The position numbers and the translations under genes were made by a program. DNA of 64,000 nucleotides. Origin: Rapana venosa (taxonomy: Eukaryota > Mollusca > Gastropoda > Neogastropoda > Muricidae). Shown piece after piece: positions 46,751 through 58,666 of this stretch. Every line of letters starts with the position of its first letter. The first letter of the stretch is position 1. The stretch is taken from assembly GCA_028751875.1 (NCBI GenBank), contig CM054154.1:52802144-52866143 (forward strand), written 5' to 3'. The notes beneath the pieces are model-generated. The model saw nothing but the letters and a program-made list of their open reading frames with translations. It was not told the DNA's origin and made no database searches.

Positions 46751-48475
46751 CCTCCCCAAACGCTTTTTAAGAGAACCCCAAAAGAAATCTTTCATCTTAA
46801 ATTTTCGTTTTCATATTTTCCAAATTTTTTGCATACAAGGGGACTTTTTAAATTCTAGTATTCTTCTTTTTGCTGTTACCCATTTGCCCCTTTTACAATG
46901 TAAATGTTTTTTGAATAGCAAAATTTCTTTTCAAATTTCTCCCTTGATGTTTCCAAACAAAAAAAAAATCCGTATTTTGGGCACTTTTTCATTTGACCCA
47001 GATTCCTTGATATCCTCCACGATACTTTTGCTTTTTTTTTTGGGGGAAATTCTTTCCTTCTGTGTTATTTTCCATTTTTGTAGTTAAAACAAACTTATGG
47101 GGTAGGAATTATTTTTCCCCGCACAATTCGTATTTTTTGTCCATCAAAAATTTTTTAAAAGAAAAAAAAATTTTTCAACTTTTTTGGCAAAAAAATCCCC
47201 AAACTTCGACCTTCTGAAAACCCTAAATTTGTGAACAAAAAATTTTCAAGAAAAGAACGAAATTTTCAAATATTAACTTCGAATATTTTAAGAACGTTTT
47301 TGAAAGGCTGTAAACCTATTTATATGTAAAAAACCTATTGAAAAATAATTTCCCCAAAATATTTTAAGCTTTCAACATCATTCCATAAATACCAGTGTTT
47401 CCAAACAAAAACCCCCCTTTTAAATAAACATTTTTTTTTCCCAATTTAAACCTTTAACCCAAAGAAAAAACCCTTTGCTTTATTTCCCCCAAAAACAATG
47501 TTTCAAAAAGGACCCAACACTTTGTAAAAAAGTAAAAACATTCAATTCTAAAAAAAACATGTTTTTTTGTTTATTTAAAAATTCTTTAAAAAGAAAAAAA
47601 AAAAAACCCGGGGCTCAAAGCCCCAAACCCCTCGAAACGGGAAAAAAGTGAAATTGTCCCATCTTTTCCAAAAATTAATGCTTTTTACAAATGAAACTTT
47701 TCCTTTTATTCTTTTCACGGCGCAAATTTTCTGCATGAATAAACCTTTGAATTATAAAAGGAACATACAATTTTTCTTTTTAAAAGAGTTTTTGCACTCT
47801 TCTTTTAAAAATTTTACAACATTGTCCTTTTTTTAAAAGGGAAACCCCTGTTAAATTTTTTCTTTTCCCAATTTTGAGTCCTATTTATGAAAAACATTTT
47901 GTATCAACAAAAAAGGGTACCCCTTTTTTTCCGGGTTTACCCCCCTTTCTTTTACAGGGTAAAAAAGGCTCGCCCCTGGCAGGAAAAATTTTTAAACTTG
48001 CATTAAAATTTTAACAAAAAAGGGGTTTTTTTAATGCATTTTTAAACTTCGTTTATTAAGAATAGGCCCCCAGTTTCCCCTGACTTCAGTTTTGGGAAGC
48101 TAAGCATCTTTCCCCCAATAAGGTGATTAAATATGATTTCCCCCGGGTTAGTCCCTTATCTTAAAATTTTTCAAATTACTTACATTGGGTTTTTCAAGAA
48201 ATTACTAAATGCTACCTTTTTCCGAATTTTAATTCTAATAATTTTCTTTTGGGCCCCTTTATTCAAATGTATTGTTCCAAAACATTTTGTTTAAAATCAT
48301 AAACCATCATTAAATCAAACGGCATTTGCTCTTTTTTTCTTTCTCTATGGTTTAATTCTCTTGGGAAAAACATTATGGACTTTGTCTTCTTCTTTTTTTA
48401 GAATGACGGTATTTTCTAAGTTTTTGGTTAAATTTTTTCTTTAATTCTCTTTCTTACCATACCAGCTTTTTTTAT
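46751..48475 (-). pseudogene. LINE-D RT (copy 2, degraded)
   Basis: This is the counterpart of 20441-22507. Shared words include gcatacaagg near 46830, aaaaaagaaaaaaacccggggctcaaagcccc near 47590-47620 (copy 1 has aaaaagaaccgggctgcaaatgcc), and agaatgacggtattttctaagtt at 48400-48422, identical to 22419-22441. No motif can be translated reliably. Confidence 0.6.
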
Positions 48476-48483
48476 TTTGCCTT

Positions 48484-51181
48484 TTTTTCAGTGGGATCAA
48501 TTTCCCTCTCGGGTAAACGTTGTTTTTCCTGTCTTTTTTTCGGGGGAATGGGGGAAAACCCCCCAAAAATCCCCACTTCCCCAAAAAAACCCATTTTTTT
48601 TGGGGGGGGGGGGGGAAAAGAGGGGGAAAAAACAAAAAAAATCCCCCCGGGGGGAAATAACTTAAGGGGGAAACCCACCCCAAAGGGAAAAAGGAAAAGG
48701 GAAACCCCTGCCGGATCGGTTTGGGCCCGATCCAACAACCGGTTAATTTTTTACGGGAGGGGGGGAAAAAAAGGGCCGGGGACCAAACAAGCGAAAAACT
48801 CCAGGGGGAAAGGACCACAAACAGGGAAAAACCGTTATTGCACAAACCCCCAAGACAAACCAAAATTGAAGATGGGAAGGGGCTCGGACTGGGAGCCGCC
48901 TTTCAAACAATCCAAGAAACTTTTGGTATAGGGCGACGAAAAACCCCCAAAGGATGGATTTTTTGTTAACAAGAAGGGACAACCGTTATGCTGACCAATT
49001 AAGCGCTGGATTAGTTTTCCCAGAAAACCCCACAACAAACCCCCCAACATTATCCCCACGACTCAAAAGAAAACGAGTGTTTTCAAATTTGGAGGCCAAA
49101 AATAACCCAAAAGAAAAAATTCGGCACGAAATCCTGGACTCAACCAACCCCGGGGAAAAGGGGGTTTTTCTGGCGCAAATATGAGGCCATTTTTTGGAAT
49201 TCGAACACCAATCAGTGAAACCTAAAAAAACAAAAAAAACCCCTTTGGGCCCCCCCCAAAAAATGGAAAGAAAAACCGGTCCTTTTTCCCCCAACTTTAA
49301 AGTGAGATAACAAACCCCACAAGAATTCCCCGAAAATTTTCAACACCTTATAGACCTTTCAACAAGTAGGAAAAAACCAGGGAACCCCTTGGGAAAGGAA
49401 AAGGGAAAGAACCAAAATTTTGGGTAAGGGGGTTTTTGACTTGGGAACCCAAGATGACCAACCCAGAGAACAAAAACCCGGGGAAACCGGAAGGAGGGAA
49501 AAGCCAACGGTTTCCAACGAAGGGCCCTGGGCCCCCAATGGGGACTGGTGGAAAAAAAACCCAAAGGGAAGGAATGCAAACAGGAACGGGGAAAAAGAGC
49601 GGGCCGGGGTAAAATGTCAAAAAAGTCCTGGAAAGGAAAAATCGAAAGGAGACCAAGAGGGAAAGCCTTACAAAAAGCCCCCAAAACCCTTTTTGAAGCG
49701 GGGGCAGTTTACAGAGACGCCACTACATGAAGGGGGACGAAATTAGCAAGACCGACAACTTAAATAAGGGTTCCCGAAAACTTCACGGCGTCCGCCCACA
49801 ACCAAAAAACAAAAAAGAAGAAGCGAAGACCCCCTGAAGGAGGAAGTACGGGGATTGACAACATCCGGTTTTGGTCAAAAGAAGGAGGCCAGAGATGTAA
49901 AAGGCATTTTCATCATTCCCAACGCTTGGACGCAAGGGGCCTGAAAGTGGACCAACCCAATTTAGTTCCATTCCAAAAAGGGAGACCTGAAAAAAGGCCA
50001 AAATTACGAAAAAACCAGTTGAAACCCATCCAGAAAATTTTATGCTAGCTTCCCTTAAACAGACTGAAACCAAAAGAGAAAAAACCCATCAAAAGAAACG
50101 GCAGGTTTCAGCCAGGTCGAAGCACTGTCAGCGATCTTCAACATCGAATGTCATAGAGAAGATCCCCCAACATCAGTTTCGCCACAACAACTTCTTTGCT
50201 TCAAAAGGCCCTTGAGAGGTGGAAGCTTGTGGCAATTTTGAGGACTATAGCTTCGCGAGGACCATTCAAGTCATCCAGGCGCGATGACAGCTCCCCGTGC
50301 AGCCCTCTGGGTGGAGAAATCGGGGGGTTTTCGGACTTGTTGGATTTCGAAAAGGCTGCCCGCTATCCCGTTCTTTTCAATGGTTTGGAGAAAATTTATG
50401 CAGGGGGCCCCCTTTACTTAAGCCCCCAAATACAATAGGAGGAAGGCAGTCTGCCAAAATTTTGTTTGCAGAGATATTTATCTCATGGGGGTGAAGAAGA
50501 ATTCCAGGATTCCCACCCCGGGAAACATAGCCAATGCCACGGTTTTGGAGCGACGGAAAAGAGCAAGATCCCGTGAACGTCAACCCACCATCCCCCAGTC
50601 AAGTGAGGGCGGACCTAGAGGAGGGGGAAACTTTCAAGTCCCCGGGCAGTCTCACCAAAAAAAGGCACGAGCACCAAAAGGTGAAGTCAGACTTGCTGTG
50701 GCCCTCCCCCATGCTAAGCTGGGGAAAAAGGGGGAGAAAAACCCCAACATCAGAACCCACATAAGGTCAGACTCACAAGGCATCGTCACTCCATTGCCTG
50801 TACAGTGTGAAGCATGGACACTTCTGCCATTAGCGTGCACAAGTTTTGAAGAAGTGCTCAGGCGGATCTGAACATATACAGAGACGAAAACCCAAGACTC
50901 GATGGGAGCAGCGAGGCATGGTGGCAAAAAAAAACCTTGTAGATCAGTCAAACGGGGAAATGAAGGGGTTTTGGGCCCCAAAAAGGATAAAGCCTGTCAA
51001 AGACAGTCTGAGGGAGGTTTTAGGAGCAAGGAGGAGGGGACACGCAAAAACTGGATATCAACATAAGGGGGGGCCGGCTCCTGTACCAAACCTCTGAAAA
51101 CAGCCGGAAGAAACCATTTGGCGGCCACTTGCAGCGTCCGGCGGGTACCCCCAAAAGTCGTCCCCACCCAAAGGGGGTGGT
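48484..51181 (+). mobile_element. RTE-like LINE (copy 2, degraded)
   Basis: This is the counterpart of 22515-25712, about 500 bp shorter through lost bases. Recognisable points are gaaaccctgccggatcggttt near 48700, caggtcgaagcactg at 50115, gacagctcccc at 50287 and ggaggaggggacacgcaaaaactgg near 51030. The terminal TGAG array is reduced to ggtggtgagtg at 51176. The frame is broken throughout. Confidence 0.65.
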
Positions 51182-51189
51182 GAGTGTTT

Positions 51190-51704
51190 AGCGGAAATTT
51201 TTTCTGAAAATGGTACTTTTAATACAGTTTTAAACACATTTAATCTAAATTTTAAGTCCCTGTCAACGTTGGATAGTTTTTTTTTTATTATAAAAATTCA
51301 TCTGAATTTTTAAAATTTTTAAACCCTTTTTCCTTCAGCGTATTCCGGTATTTTTCCCCTTTAAAAATTTTCTCGAAAACTTAAGACTAGGGATTTGATT
51401 AGAAAGAAATAGGCAAGACAATAGGCAAGTGATTTTTTTCAAAGTTTACAAAATTTAAACAGCGCTGTCAAATAAAATGTAAAGAGATTGATGATAATAA
51501 GAAATAATCAATAAAAAACTACTACCCGAGGCTAATGTATGTGTAGTCCTTCCGATACCTAAAAAACCCAAATTTTTGAAGATTCTGCAGTGCCTACCAG
51601 CAGGACTTACCCAATATTGTTGGGGTTTTTTGGGAAATTCCCTCATCAATCGATTGCAAAAATTTTTTGGGGGGACAAAAAGGGTTGATGTCAAAAATGG
51701 ATAA
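51190..51704 (-). pseudogene. LINE-D endonuclease part (copy 2, degraded)
   Basis: This is the counterpart of 25720-26274, with matching words such as ttttaatacagttttaaacacatttaat near 51219 and gatgataataagaaataatcaata near 51489. It ends at the ATT-type tail of the L2-like element at about 51705. Confidence 0.65.
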
Positions 51705-54700
51705 TAATTTAAAAATATAATAAAATAACCCGGAAAATTATATAGGCTTTCTTGCAAAGACAAATAAGCACAAATTCAAACCCAATTTTAACAGTCTGCA
51801 AACAATAATAAAAAATCAAAAGTTTAAACAAACAGATATTAAAAAAATGGTCACTGCGACAAAATTATGAAAAAAATTTCAATAGAATGTTTTTTCCCAA
51901 ACCCCCACCACACACAGGTCGTATAATTTGAGGGTGATGGGAAAGGTTTGTGAAGGTGGGTGTTCTGATATGAAACGGAGGGGGGAAAAATTTTTGGTTT
52001 GAAAAAAAATATGTCTGAGGCTGGTTTAAAAAAGTCATAATAGGTTCTGGGAAAAAGGGGGGGGGTTTGGGGGCCCTTCCGGTCAATGAACCCAAAATAG
52101 AGAAAGAGCGGGGGCCAACGTGATTGGTTTAATTAGGTATTCATTGGCAAGGTTCGCAGCGAGTGAAGGGAACAGAAGGAGTGTAAGGTTAAGACATTCC
52201 AGAGGTGGGGGGTGCAGTTTTGTGGGACATTTGTAAAGAGGGTATGATTTATAATTTACTCTCTGGGCACAGGAACCGTGGGAGATCGCAAAGAGGGGGT
52301 AAGTGTCAGATTTTTTCTTTTGGAAATACGAGCTGCGGAGTTTTTATTAGTTGAAGGGAGTGAAGATGTTGGAGACCAGAAAAAAAAACCATTGCAATAG
52401 TACAGATGAAAGAATGAGAGAAAAGACAAGTTTTGGGTTTTTGCACGGTGGACGGTACTTTCAAATTGCACTCACTCAACAGCCTGTGCCTTGGGGTCGT
52501 GGGGGGAGCAAAAAGACGTGCGGGTAAACCTCCTCCTCCCTCTCAGTCCCCGGTCAGCGCGTAGTGCGGGGTCTTCCATTCCTGAGTTGTCCATCCCGAC
52601 TTTTTTGTTTCCCCCCTTTTTGCCACCCGGTGTTCCGCAGTACTGTTTTTTGGGAGAGTGATGTGGTGGGTGAGTGGCCCAACCAGTCCTTTTTTTTTGA
52701 CGAGGTGAGAAGGGTTCCCGTGGCCCGCCGCAGTGTTATTTTACTCTTAAAAAAATTTATTGGCTTTGTTTCTCCGGTTGCCGTAGTTTTTTAGGCATTT
52801 TGTTTTAATGAAGGATTCGCTTTTTGGTTTCAGCAGTCAAAGTCCCGGTTTCCTTCCGTAATTGATATAGATGATGACAGGTCTAGGTGATGAATTTTTA
52901 AGAGAGTTGTTGGGGCAATAAAAAAACGATACTTACAGCTGGATAGAGGGGATGATGTATTGCTGGTTCTATTGAAGCTGTTTAATGGAAGGGTTTGTGT
53001 TTTTTCCCTACAAAGCATGGCTTGGTTTTTTCTGCATTTAGCTGTAATTTTCTGTGTCACCAGTTTTTGAATATTCTTCAAAGCAGGGGCCCTATTTGTA
53101 GGGAGAAGGCAGATTTTCAGGGTAAACCTGCTTTGAATTGGTCATTGCGTAAGTAATGGTTATTTGATGACGGTTTATTATAGTGACAGTGGGGGGAGTT
53201 AAAAGAAAAGAAAAAAACAGGGCCTAGAACGACCCGGGGACTCCGCTTCCCGTTTGGAGGTATTTATTGAATTTGTTTACGCAATGTCTGGAATCGGTGT
53301 AAGGTTGAATTAAACCCGGTGAGGGGGTGCCCGTAAACAGAATTTTTTTGAAGCGAAAAGGAAAAGGTGGCCTATGTATCGAAAGGTGCTGATAAGTCGG
53401 TAGAGTGAGAAAAGGGGAAAAAAATTTCCCCCGGGCATAAGGGTAGAAGCATGTTTTTAAAGTGTTTTTACTGGGTGGTTTTAGTGTGTGTTGTGCGATA
53501 GGGGGAACTGAAAACAGGAAAGGTTGTTGGAGAGAAGGGGTTTTTTTTGAAACTGTTTGAAACTACTTTTTCAGGACTTTGAAATAAAAGGTAAAGGAAA
53601 CGGCTTAATTTTTCAGAAAGTTTGGGTCAGGTTTATGCTTTTTAAATAGAGGTGGAAATAGCAGTTTGAGGCAGATGGAACATTTTCCGACAAGAGATGA
53701 GTTTATATTTTCTGTAGGGGAAAGTTTGGTAGGCACTTGTGAAAGGAAACGGTATGGGATCAAAAAAATCCATGTTTTATGCATTTCTTTCGAATTGTTG
53801 ATTTCTTTTCCCTTGTGGATGAAAAATGGAGAGGAGTGAGAGAATTTTGGGGGTCAGGGGTGCAGGCTGGAAAAGGGGTTGTCCCGTTTTGGGGCAAAAA
53901 AAGTTATGTATTTCTCGAAAAGAATGCAGAAATATAGAAGGAAGTTCAGGTGGTTTGGATGGAAGGGAGGGGCTTGCCTTCACAAACCAAAAGAGTAGAG
54001 TGGGGAAAGAGAGATTTCTCGACGGGGATCAAGAACTTTAGAAGGTAATACTTTTTTTTTTCTGAAAAAATGAAAGGTTGACTTTGTTTACTTTTTTGAA
54101 AGGCTGTTATTTTTTTTCGTTTTTGATTTTCACACTGCCGCTCTAGTGCCTGGTTTGCGCTTTTTCAAACCCGGAGTCATGGGTGTACCCTGGCGACTGG
54201 CCCATCGGCAGGAGACGGTCGGGGGGGTGCAGTATAAACAGTTGGCTGGGAAAAATTGTAGTTTTGAGGGGTTATTGTCAGAGGTTTTTTGAAGGTGTTC
54301 AGCGCTTGGAAGAGAAAATTTGAATATCTTGGGTTTAGGTTGTGATGGGTGACTAAATTTTTCTTTTCATAGGATTTGCAATGTTTAGAGAGAAAAGAAA
54401 AGCGGAATGTCTAAAGTAGTTCATCAGTGCCGAACGTGTGATCGATCTTGGGTACATCGGTAATTGCCCGTCTAAAATATGTCCTTTGGCGTTGCTTCGT
54501 TTACCAGCTGAGAAAAAAAGGGTTTGCAAAAAAAGAGAAAAAAATTTGACTCGGAAGAGGGGGATCAAAAAGGAAGTTAAAGTCACGGAGAAAGATGACT
54601 TTTAGGAGAGGGCTTAGTGATCCCGGAGTGCGAACTCTGATGGAAAATGGAAAAAGTCGATTATTTTTGGGGGAGGTGGCGGGAAAGACAGCAGAAAAAA

Positions 54701-55870
54701 ATAGAGGGCCCCGGTTTGTTGAGTTTTGGTTCCCGACTTCGAAAATTGGTGAGAAAGAAAAGGAAATGACAGAAGAAAAAGAGGTTGGTGTATCTTTAAA
54801 AACAAAGGCTGCCACCCTGGGAGGGGCGGGGAAGAAAAAGGTTTATAACAGGTGGTGTTGGTTTTATTTTTGGTTCCTGACCGTGTGATTTTAACCGGTT
54901 TCTGAAGAAAGTTTTGATCATGTTCTTTTTAGAATGAATCAGAAATGAGAACACTTTACCTTCGGGCCCCGATTGAGTTTAACAAAACCCTGTGAAGGAT
55001 GTTTGAAGGAGGCAAAGGGTTGTGTAAATTGGTGATTAGGATAACGTAGTGGAGAGGATGAGGCGATGGTAAAGGTGGAGAGTGGAAGGCAGACAAAAAA
55101 TTTTTGGATTGAGAGTCAGGGGGTAGAAGTGGGAAAGAATGGGGGGAAATTTTTGGGGTTTTTCGTTTCCTACACCCTGTACACATTTTTTTAGAACACG
55201 TTTTTTTCAAAGTCTAAAAAGAAGAGCAGGAGGATAGAGGGAAGCCAAACAGTGTTGTCTTGGTTTTGGGGGTAAGGGGTAGTGACGTCAGAAATGGGAT
55301 GGGGGGGTGAGGGGCAGTGAGATGTGACAAAAATTTCAAAAACCCCTACACAGGGGGAATGGAGTAAAAAAAAGCCATGAGTGTTATTCCATTTCTTCAA
55401 TATAAAAAAAGAAAAAAAATGTCTTGAGCGCTTTGATTTGTTTCTTTCCCGATTTGCCTAAAAATTCCCCTACATTTTTAATTTTATTTTTTATGTCTGC
55501 CGGCAGGGTACTTTCTAGTTTTGCAGCGTTGATTCCCCAGGTTGAAATGTGTTGTTTAGTTGTATGGTTGTTTTAAAACCCCTGTGGAGCAAAGTTCAGT
55601 TTTCAGCAGTTAGTGTCCTTTTTGGAAGGGGAGATGGGTGTTTGGGGGGGAGATTGGTTTTTTGTTTCAGTGCAATTTTTCACCGGCAGCAGGGTTACAG
55701 TAAAATGGGGCACAAAAACCCGAATGTCAGTTTAACACAAAACATACGCAGTTGAAATTTCAAAAATTTATCGAAAAAGAAAATTATAAAAATTTAAAAA
55801 ATTAAAAGAAATGTATTAAGGAAAAAAATTGACCAGTCAATACACGGGGAATCACAAACATGTGTGTAAA
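51705..55870 (-). mobile_element. L2-like LINE, near full length, second minus copy
   Basis: The 3' end near 51705-51790 matches the complement of the family's tail. The order of landmarks then follows the 39122-43215 copy: gggggccaacgtgattggttt at 52110 (copy: ggccaacattggtttg), gaaccgtgggagatcgca at 52272, gtaattgatatag near 52859, and the 5' region at about 55600-55800 (cggcagcagggttacagtaaaatggggcac) against 42921-42955. It is 4.2 kb long including a foreign insert of about 375 bp at 52472-52848. The consensus is poor throughout, and no ORF is readable. Confidence 0.6.
52472..52848. other. Unidentified ~375-bp insert in the L2-like LINE
   Basis: On both sides the text matches other L2-like copies (ttgcacggtggacggtactttcaa before, ccgtaattgatatagatgatgacagg after), but the middle does not. 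It is more GC-rich than its host and starts with actcactcaacag, which in reverse reads as a TGAGTGAG-type end like the RTE-like tail at 25699-25712. It may be a short 5'-truncated LINE 3' end on the minus strand. I do not recognise its coding content. Confidence 0.45.
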
Positions 55871-56194
55871 AAATTTTTTTGCTGAAAAAGGAGAAAAAAG
55901 CACAAAAAAAAACCCAAACCAGAGGACAAATCCGCTGCCAACCGGCACAAAGGGCCAAACATCTTCCTTTAATTTTTTTACATTTGATGTTTTGTATTCA
56001 AAAACCGAAAAAAAATTTTAATAATAAAATAATAATAATAATTTTTGGAAATTTTTTATGGGGAATCTGTAAAGCAACCAAAACAAAACGTCAGTGTTAT
56101 TCTACCATTTGCACGGCGTTTCTTCCGTGAAAACGGGTGCTCTCCCGGGGAAGGGGGAGAAAAGCGTGGCCACTTAGCGCTGCGCCCCTTTCAC
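55871..56194. other. Unassigned stretch with ATT microsatellite
   Basis: A-rich sequence with (AAT)n at about 56016-56041 followed by ordinary sequence. No coding or repeat family is recognised. The AAT run could be the tail of another L2-like 3' end. Confidence 0.3.
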
Positions 56195-56490
56195 CTTTTT
56201 TTTTTTTTTTTTTTTTTCGCAGCTGTATTTGTTTCCCTACAAGGTGGGTTTTTTTAAGAATTTTCCAGGGGCAATCTTTGTTGCGTGGGGTTTTTTTTCG
56301 TGCGCTAAAATAATTACGTGTAACACCGGGCCCGGTTTGTCTCATCGAAAGACTAGGCCCCGACCCCCCACCATGGTTTAAAGGTGGGGGAAAAAAAAAT
56401 TTCGGTCCAAACGGGGGACGAACCGCCCCAACTTACCCCATTTTCTTTTTGACGGGGCGTTTCCTAGACCACCGATCCAAATTATAAAAT
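56195..56490 (-). mobile_element. tRNA-derived SINE with poly(A) and central domain
   Basis: In reverse complement the head reads ggatcggtggtctaggaaac (A-box-like), then ggcggttcgtcccccg (B-box-like), then the central block tagtctttcgatgagacaaa, then a gtgttacacgtaattatttt and aacaaagattgcccctgg region, and ends in about 22 A bases (the T run at 56198-56218). The central block resembles the one in the SINEs at 9043 and 9725, but this element is longer in its 3' half and has a true poly(A) tail. Sequence quality is low. Confidence 0.7.
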
Positions 56491-57000
56491 ATCTTTGGGT
56501 TTAAATGTTACAACAAAACAATCTTTAACATTTTAACCCCCTCTCATATCCATAAAGGTATACCTTTAACCCCCCTTTGGGGCGATAGCCAAAGTTTACA
56601 GTACTCTTTCGGAAGACCCCAAAAAAGTTTTATTAATTACAAAAGAAAAAATTTCCAGCAAACAAATTCAACGGCGAACAAAGGGGGCCAATCTTTTTTT
56701 TCAAAAACACAAAAACACTGAATGTCTGCCAGCGATAATTTTTAGGGTTGACAACAAAATTTTATGTTCAGAAAAAACGGGGTGAAAGACCAGAAAAGTT
56801 TCCCCTAAAAAAAAAATGAAAGGAAAAAATAAAAAAACAAAACTGGATCTTTTATCTTAGAGGACAAACCCCCCACATTCCCCTGAAGAAGTAAAAAATT
56901 TTTATTATGTACTTTCTTTTGGGGGGGTTAAAAAAAACATTCGTATTCCCCTGCATTCACGCTTTTGGCCAAGTTTGGGCAATAAACACATTATTCTTTA
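56491..57000 (-). pseudogene. Possible LINE endonuclease start (degraded)
   Basis: Downstream of an ORF1 on the same strand. Minus-strand words near 56930 (a region that could encode an ECRGIR-like string after the N-terminal EN block) and near 56790 (GETF) hint at the first EN blocks of the L1-type LINE whose ORF1 follows at 57001-58190. The reading is too broken to prove. The SINE at 56490 would be inserted in it or abut it. Confidence 0.3.
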
Positions 57001-58190
57001 AACAAAAAACCTATTTCTTGCACTTTTTAAAAAGGGGCGGTTTTTGTACTTCATTACCCTTTTGAATGTTTTTTTTACAAAAATCCCATGGGTCCCATGC
57101 CATGCACTGTACTTCCCTTTCCTCTGCAGATTGTAACATTCTGTCATTTTCACAACGTTCTATTTCAATTTCCAAATTTGCACCCAAATGAACCCCCGAA
57201 ATCCCCATTCCCTCAACAGAAACCTCCCCAATGCATTGATTGTCAGAATCATTTCCTTTTGCCCCCAAGCATTTATTTTGCCCATCATCACACTCCTTCC
57301 CACATATGAACAATGAAAAATTATTAACATTAGAAACACTTTCGGTGGGTTGCTTACTATAACCATGGCAGCCACATCCCTATTTGGAATCAACAAGACT
57401 GTCCCCCTCCCCTGACAAAAAATACTTTTTACCATCAACAATCAACTGGTCATATATCATCGAAACTCTGTGTCCACTGTCTCTTTTTTCTTTCATAAAT
57501 GTCGACAAAGATTTCCTTATTTCCTTTCGAAAAGTCCTCCCCAATGAAAATGTTTGTCCCTTTTAGTTTGTTTTTACCTTTCAAAATCTTGACTTTATCT
57601 TTATAGTTTGTGCAGTGGGCAATAAGAGGAGAGTTTTGTTTTGAGCTAAGGCAATGTACTCTGTCAATTCAACAGCACTGGAGAGCTCAAGCTGATCAGT
57701 AAGCAAGTCTTTCAGTCTCAATTCAAAATTTTCATTTGTCTCTCCCTCCTCCCTCTCTAGACTGTAAAATAACAGATTATTCCGTTTTGAACATCCCTCA
57801 AGATCATCCACTTTCTTTTCTAAACTGACCACTCTGTCCCTCAATACACAGTTCGTTCATTAGGTTTCTTTGCACTCCTCCCTCAAAGTGCTAACTTCCT
57901 CCCTCAGGTGTCCACCTCTCCCTTCACTGTACCCAGTTTTTCTTTGATGTCTCTCTCTCACATCCTCTTTACCCTGTCCAGCTTACCGTTCACAGAGGCG
58001 TCCAATACCTTCCAGTTTCAGCATCAAGTCCTCTGAACTGAGACCCAGAAAGAAAGTCCTTGTTGCTGCGGGTGCTGGCGTGTCCGCTGTCAGTGTCCTC
58101 TGTCAGCAGCTTTCTCCCCAACTCGGCCACTGCTGCTGAATCTGGTCTGCCTCAAGTTGGCTGTTGGCTTGTCACCTTGAAGACGCCATG
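57001..58190 (-). pseudogene. L1-type LINE ORF1 protein (coiled coil and RRM)
   Basis: Minus-strand reading from the Met near 58188 (MASS) proceeds through a Gln/Thr-rich N-terminus and a coiled-coil region. It reaches RVVSLEKKVDDLEGCSKRNNLLFYSLEREEGETNE (57581-57844), the typical link from trimer coil to RRM. Then come LELSSAVELTEYIAL, KGTNIFIGEDFSKG near 57550 and a basic C-terminal part near 57500. It binds element RNA in intact L1-type LINEs. It is broken by slips near 57580, 57850 and 57960. A second frame (57011-57313, ICGKECDDGQNKCLG) may be the C-terminal tail. It differs from the LINE-D ORF1 at 3180-4676 and is better preserved. Confidence 0.75.
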
Positions 58191-58412
58191 AATGCGGGAT
58201 TTGAGATTTAAAAAACCCGAATTTTCATCTTCATTTTTCAATGGCCCTCTTTTTCATGAAGGCCTGGAAAACGAAGATGAAGGAGCCGCAAACAGGTCTG
58301 AAGTTAATTGCTGCAGTACGCGTGGTGTGTCAGTGAGCTGTTCTACAGGCTGTCTTGTAAAAAGCGTGACAACAAAGCAGTTGATCAACACGTCTGTTCG
58401 CATTGGCTGCTC

Positions 58413-58423
58413 CTCACACACAC

Positions 58424-58465
<42 letters not shown>

Positions 58466-58477
58466 AAGGGGAGAGAG

Positions 58478-58513
<36 letters not shown>

Positions 58514-58553
58514 AGGGGGAGAGAGAGAGAGAGAGAGAGAGGAGAGAGGGAGG

Positions 58554-58609
<56 letters not shown>

Positions 58610-58610
58610 G

Positions 58611-58663
<53 letters not shown>
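58413..58663. repeat. GA microsatellite, about 250 bp
   Basis: Nearly pure (GA)n with GGA or GGGA interruptions from 58427 to 58663, preceded by cacacacacgag. It lies 230 bp upstream of the minus-strand ORF1 start. Open frames in all phases across it (Arg/Glu or Ser/Leu repeats) are products of the repeat and not genes. Confidence 0.95.

Positions 58664-58666
<3 letters not shown>

Noticed and set aside
1143..51960. A true segmental duplication of 26 kb
   Set aside because: Not excluded, but the contained-contig geometry, the fixed-size gap and complementary quality blocks favour a haplotig or assembly duplication.
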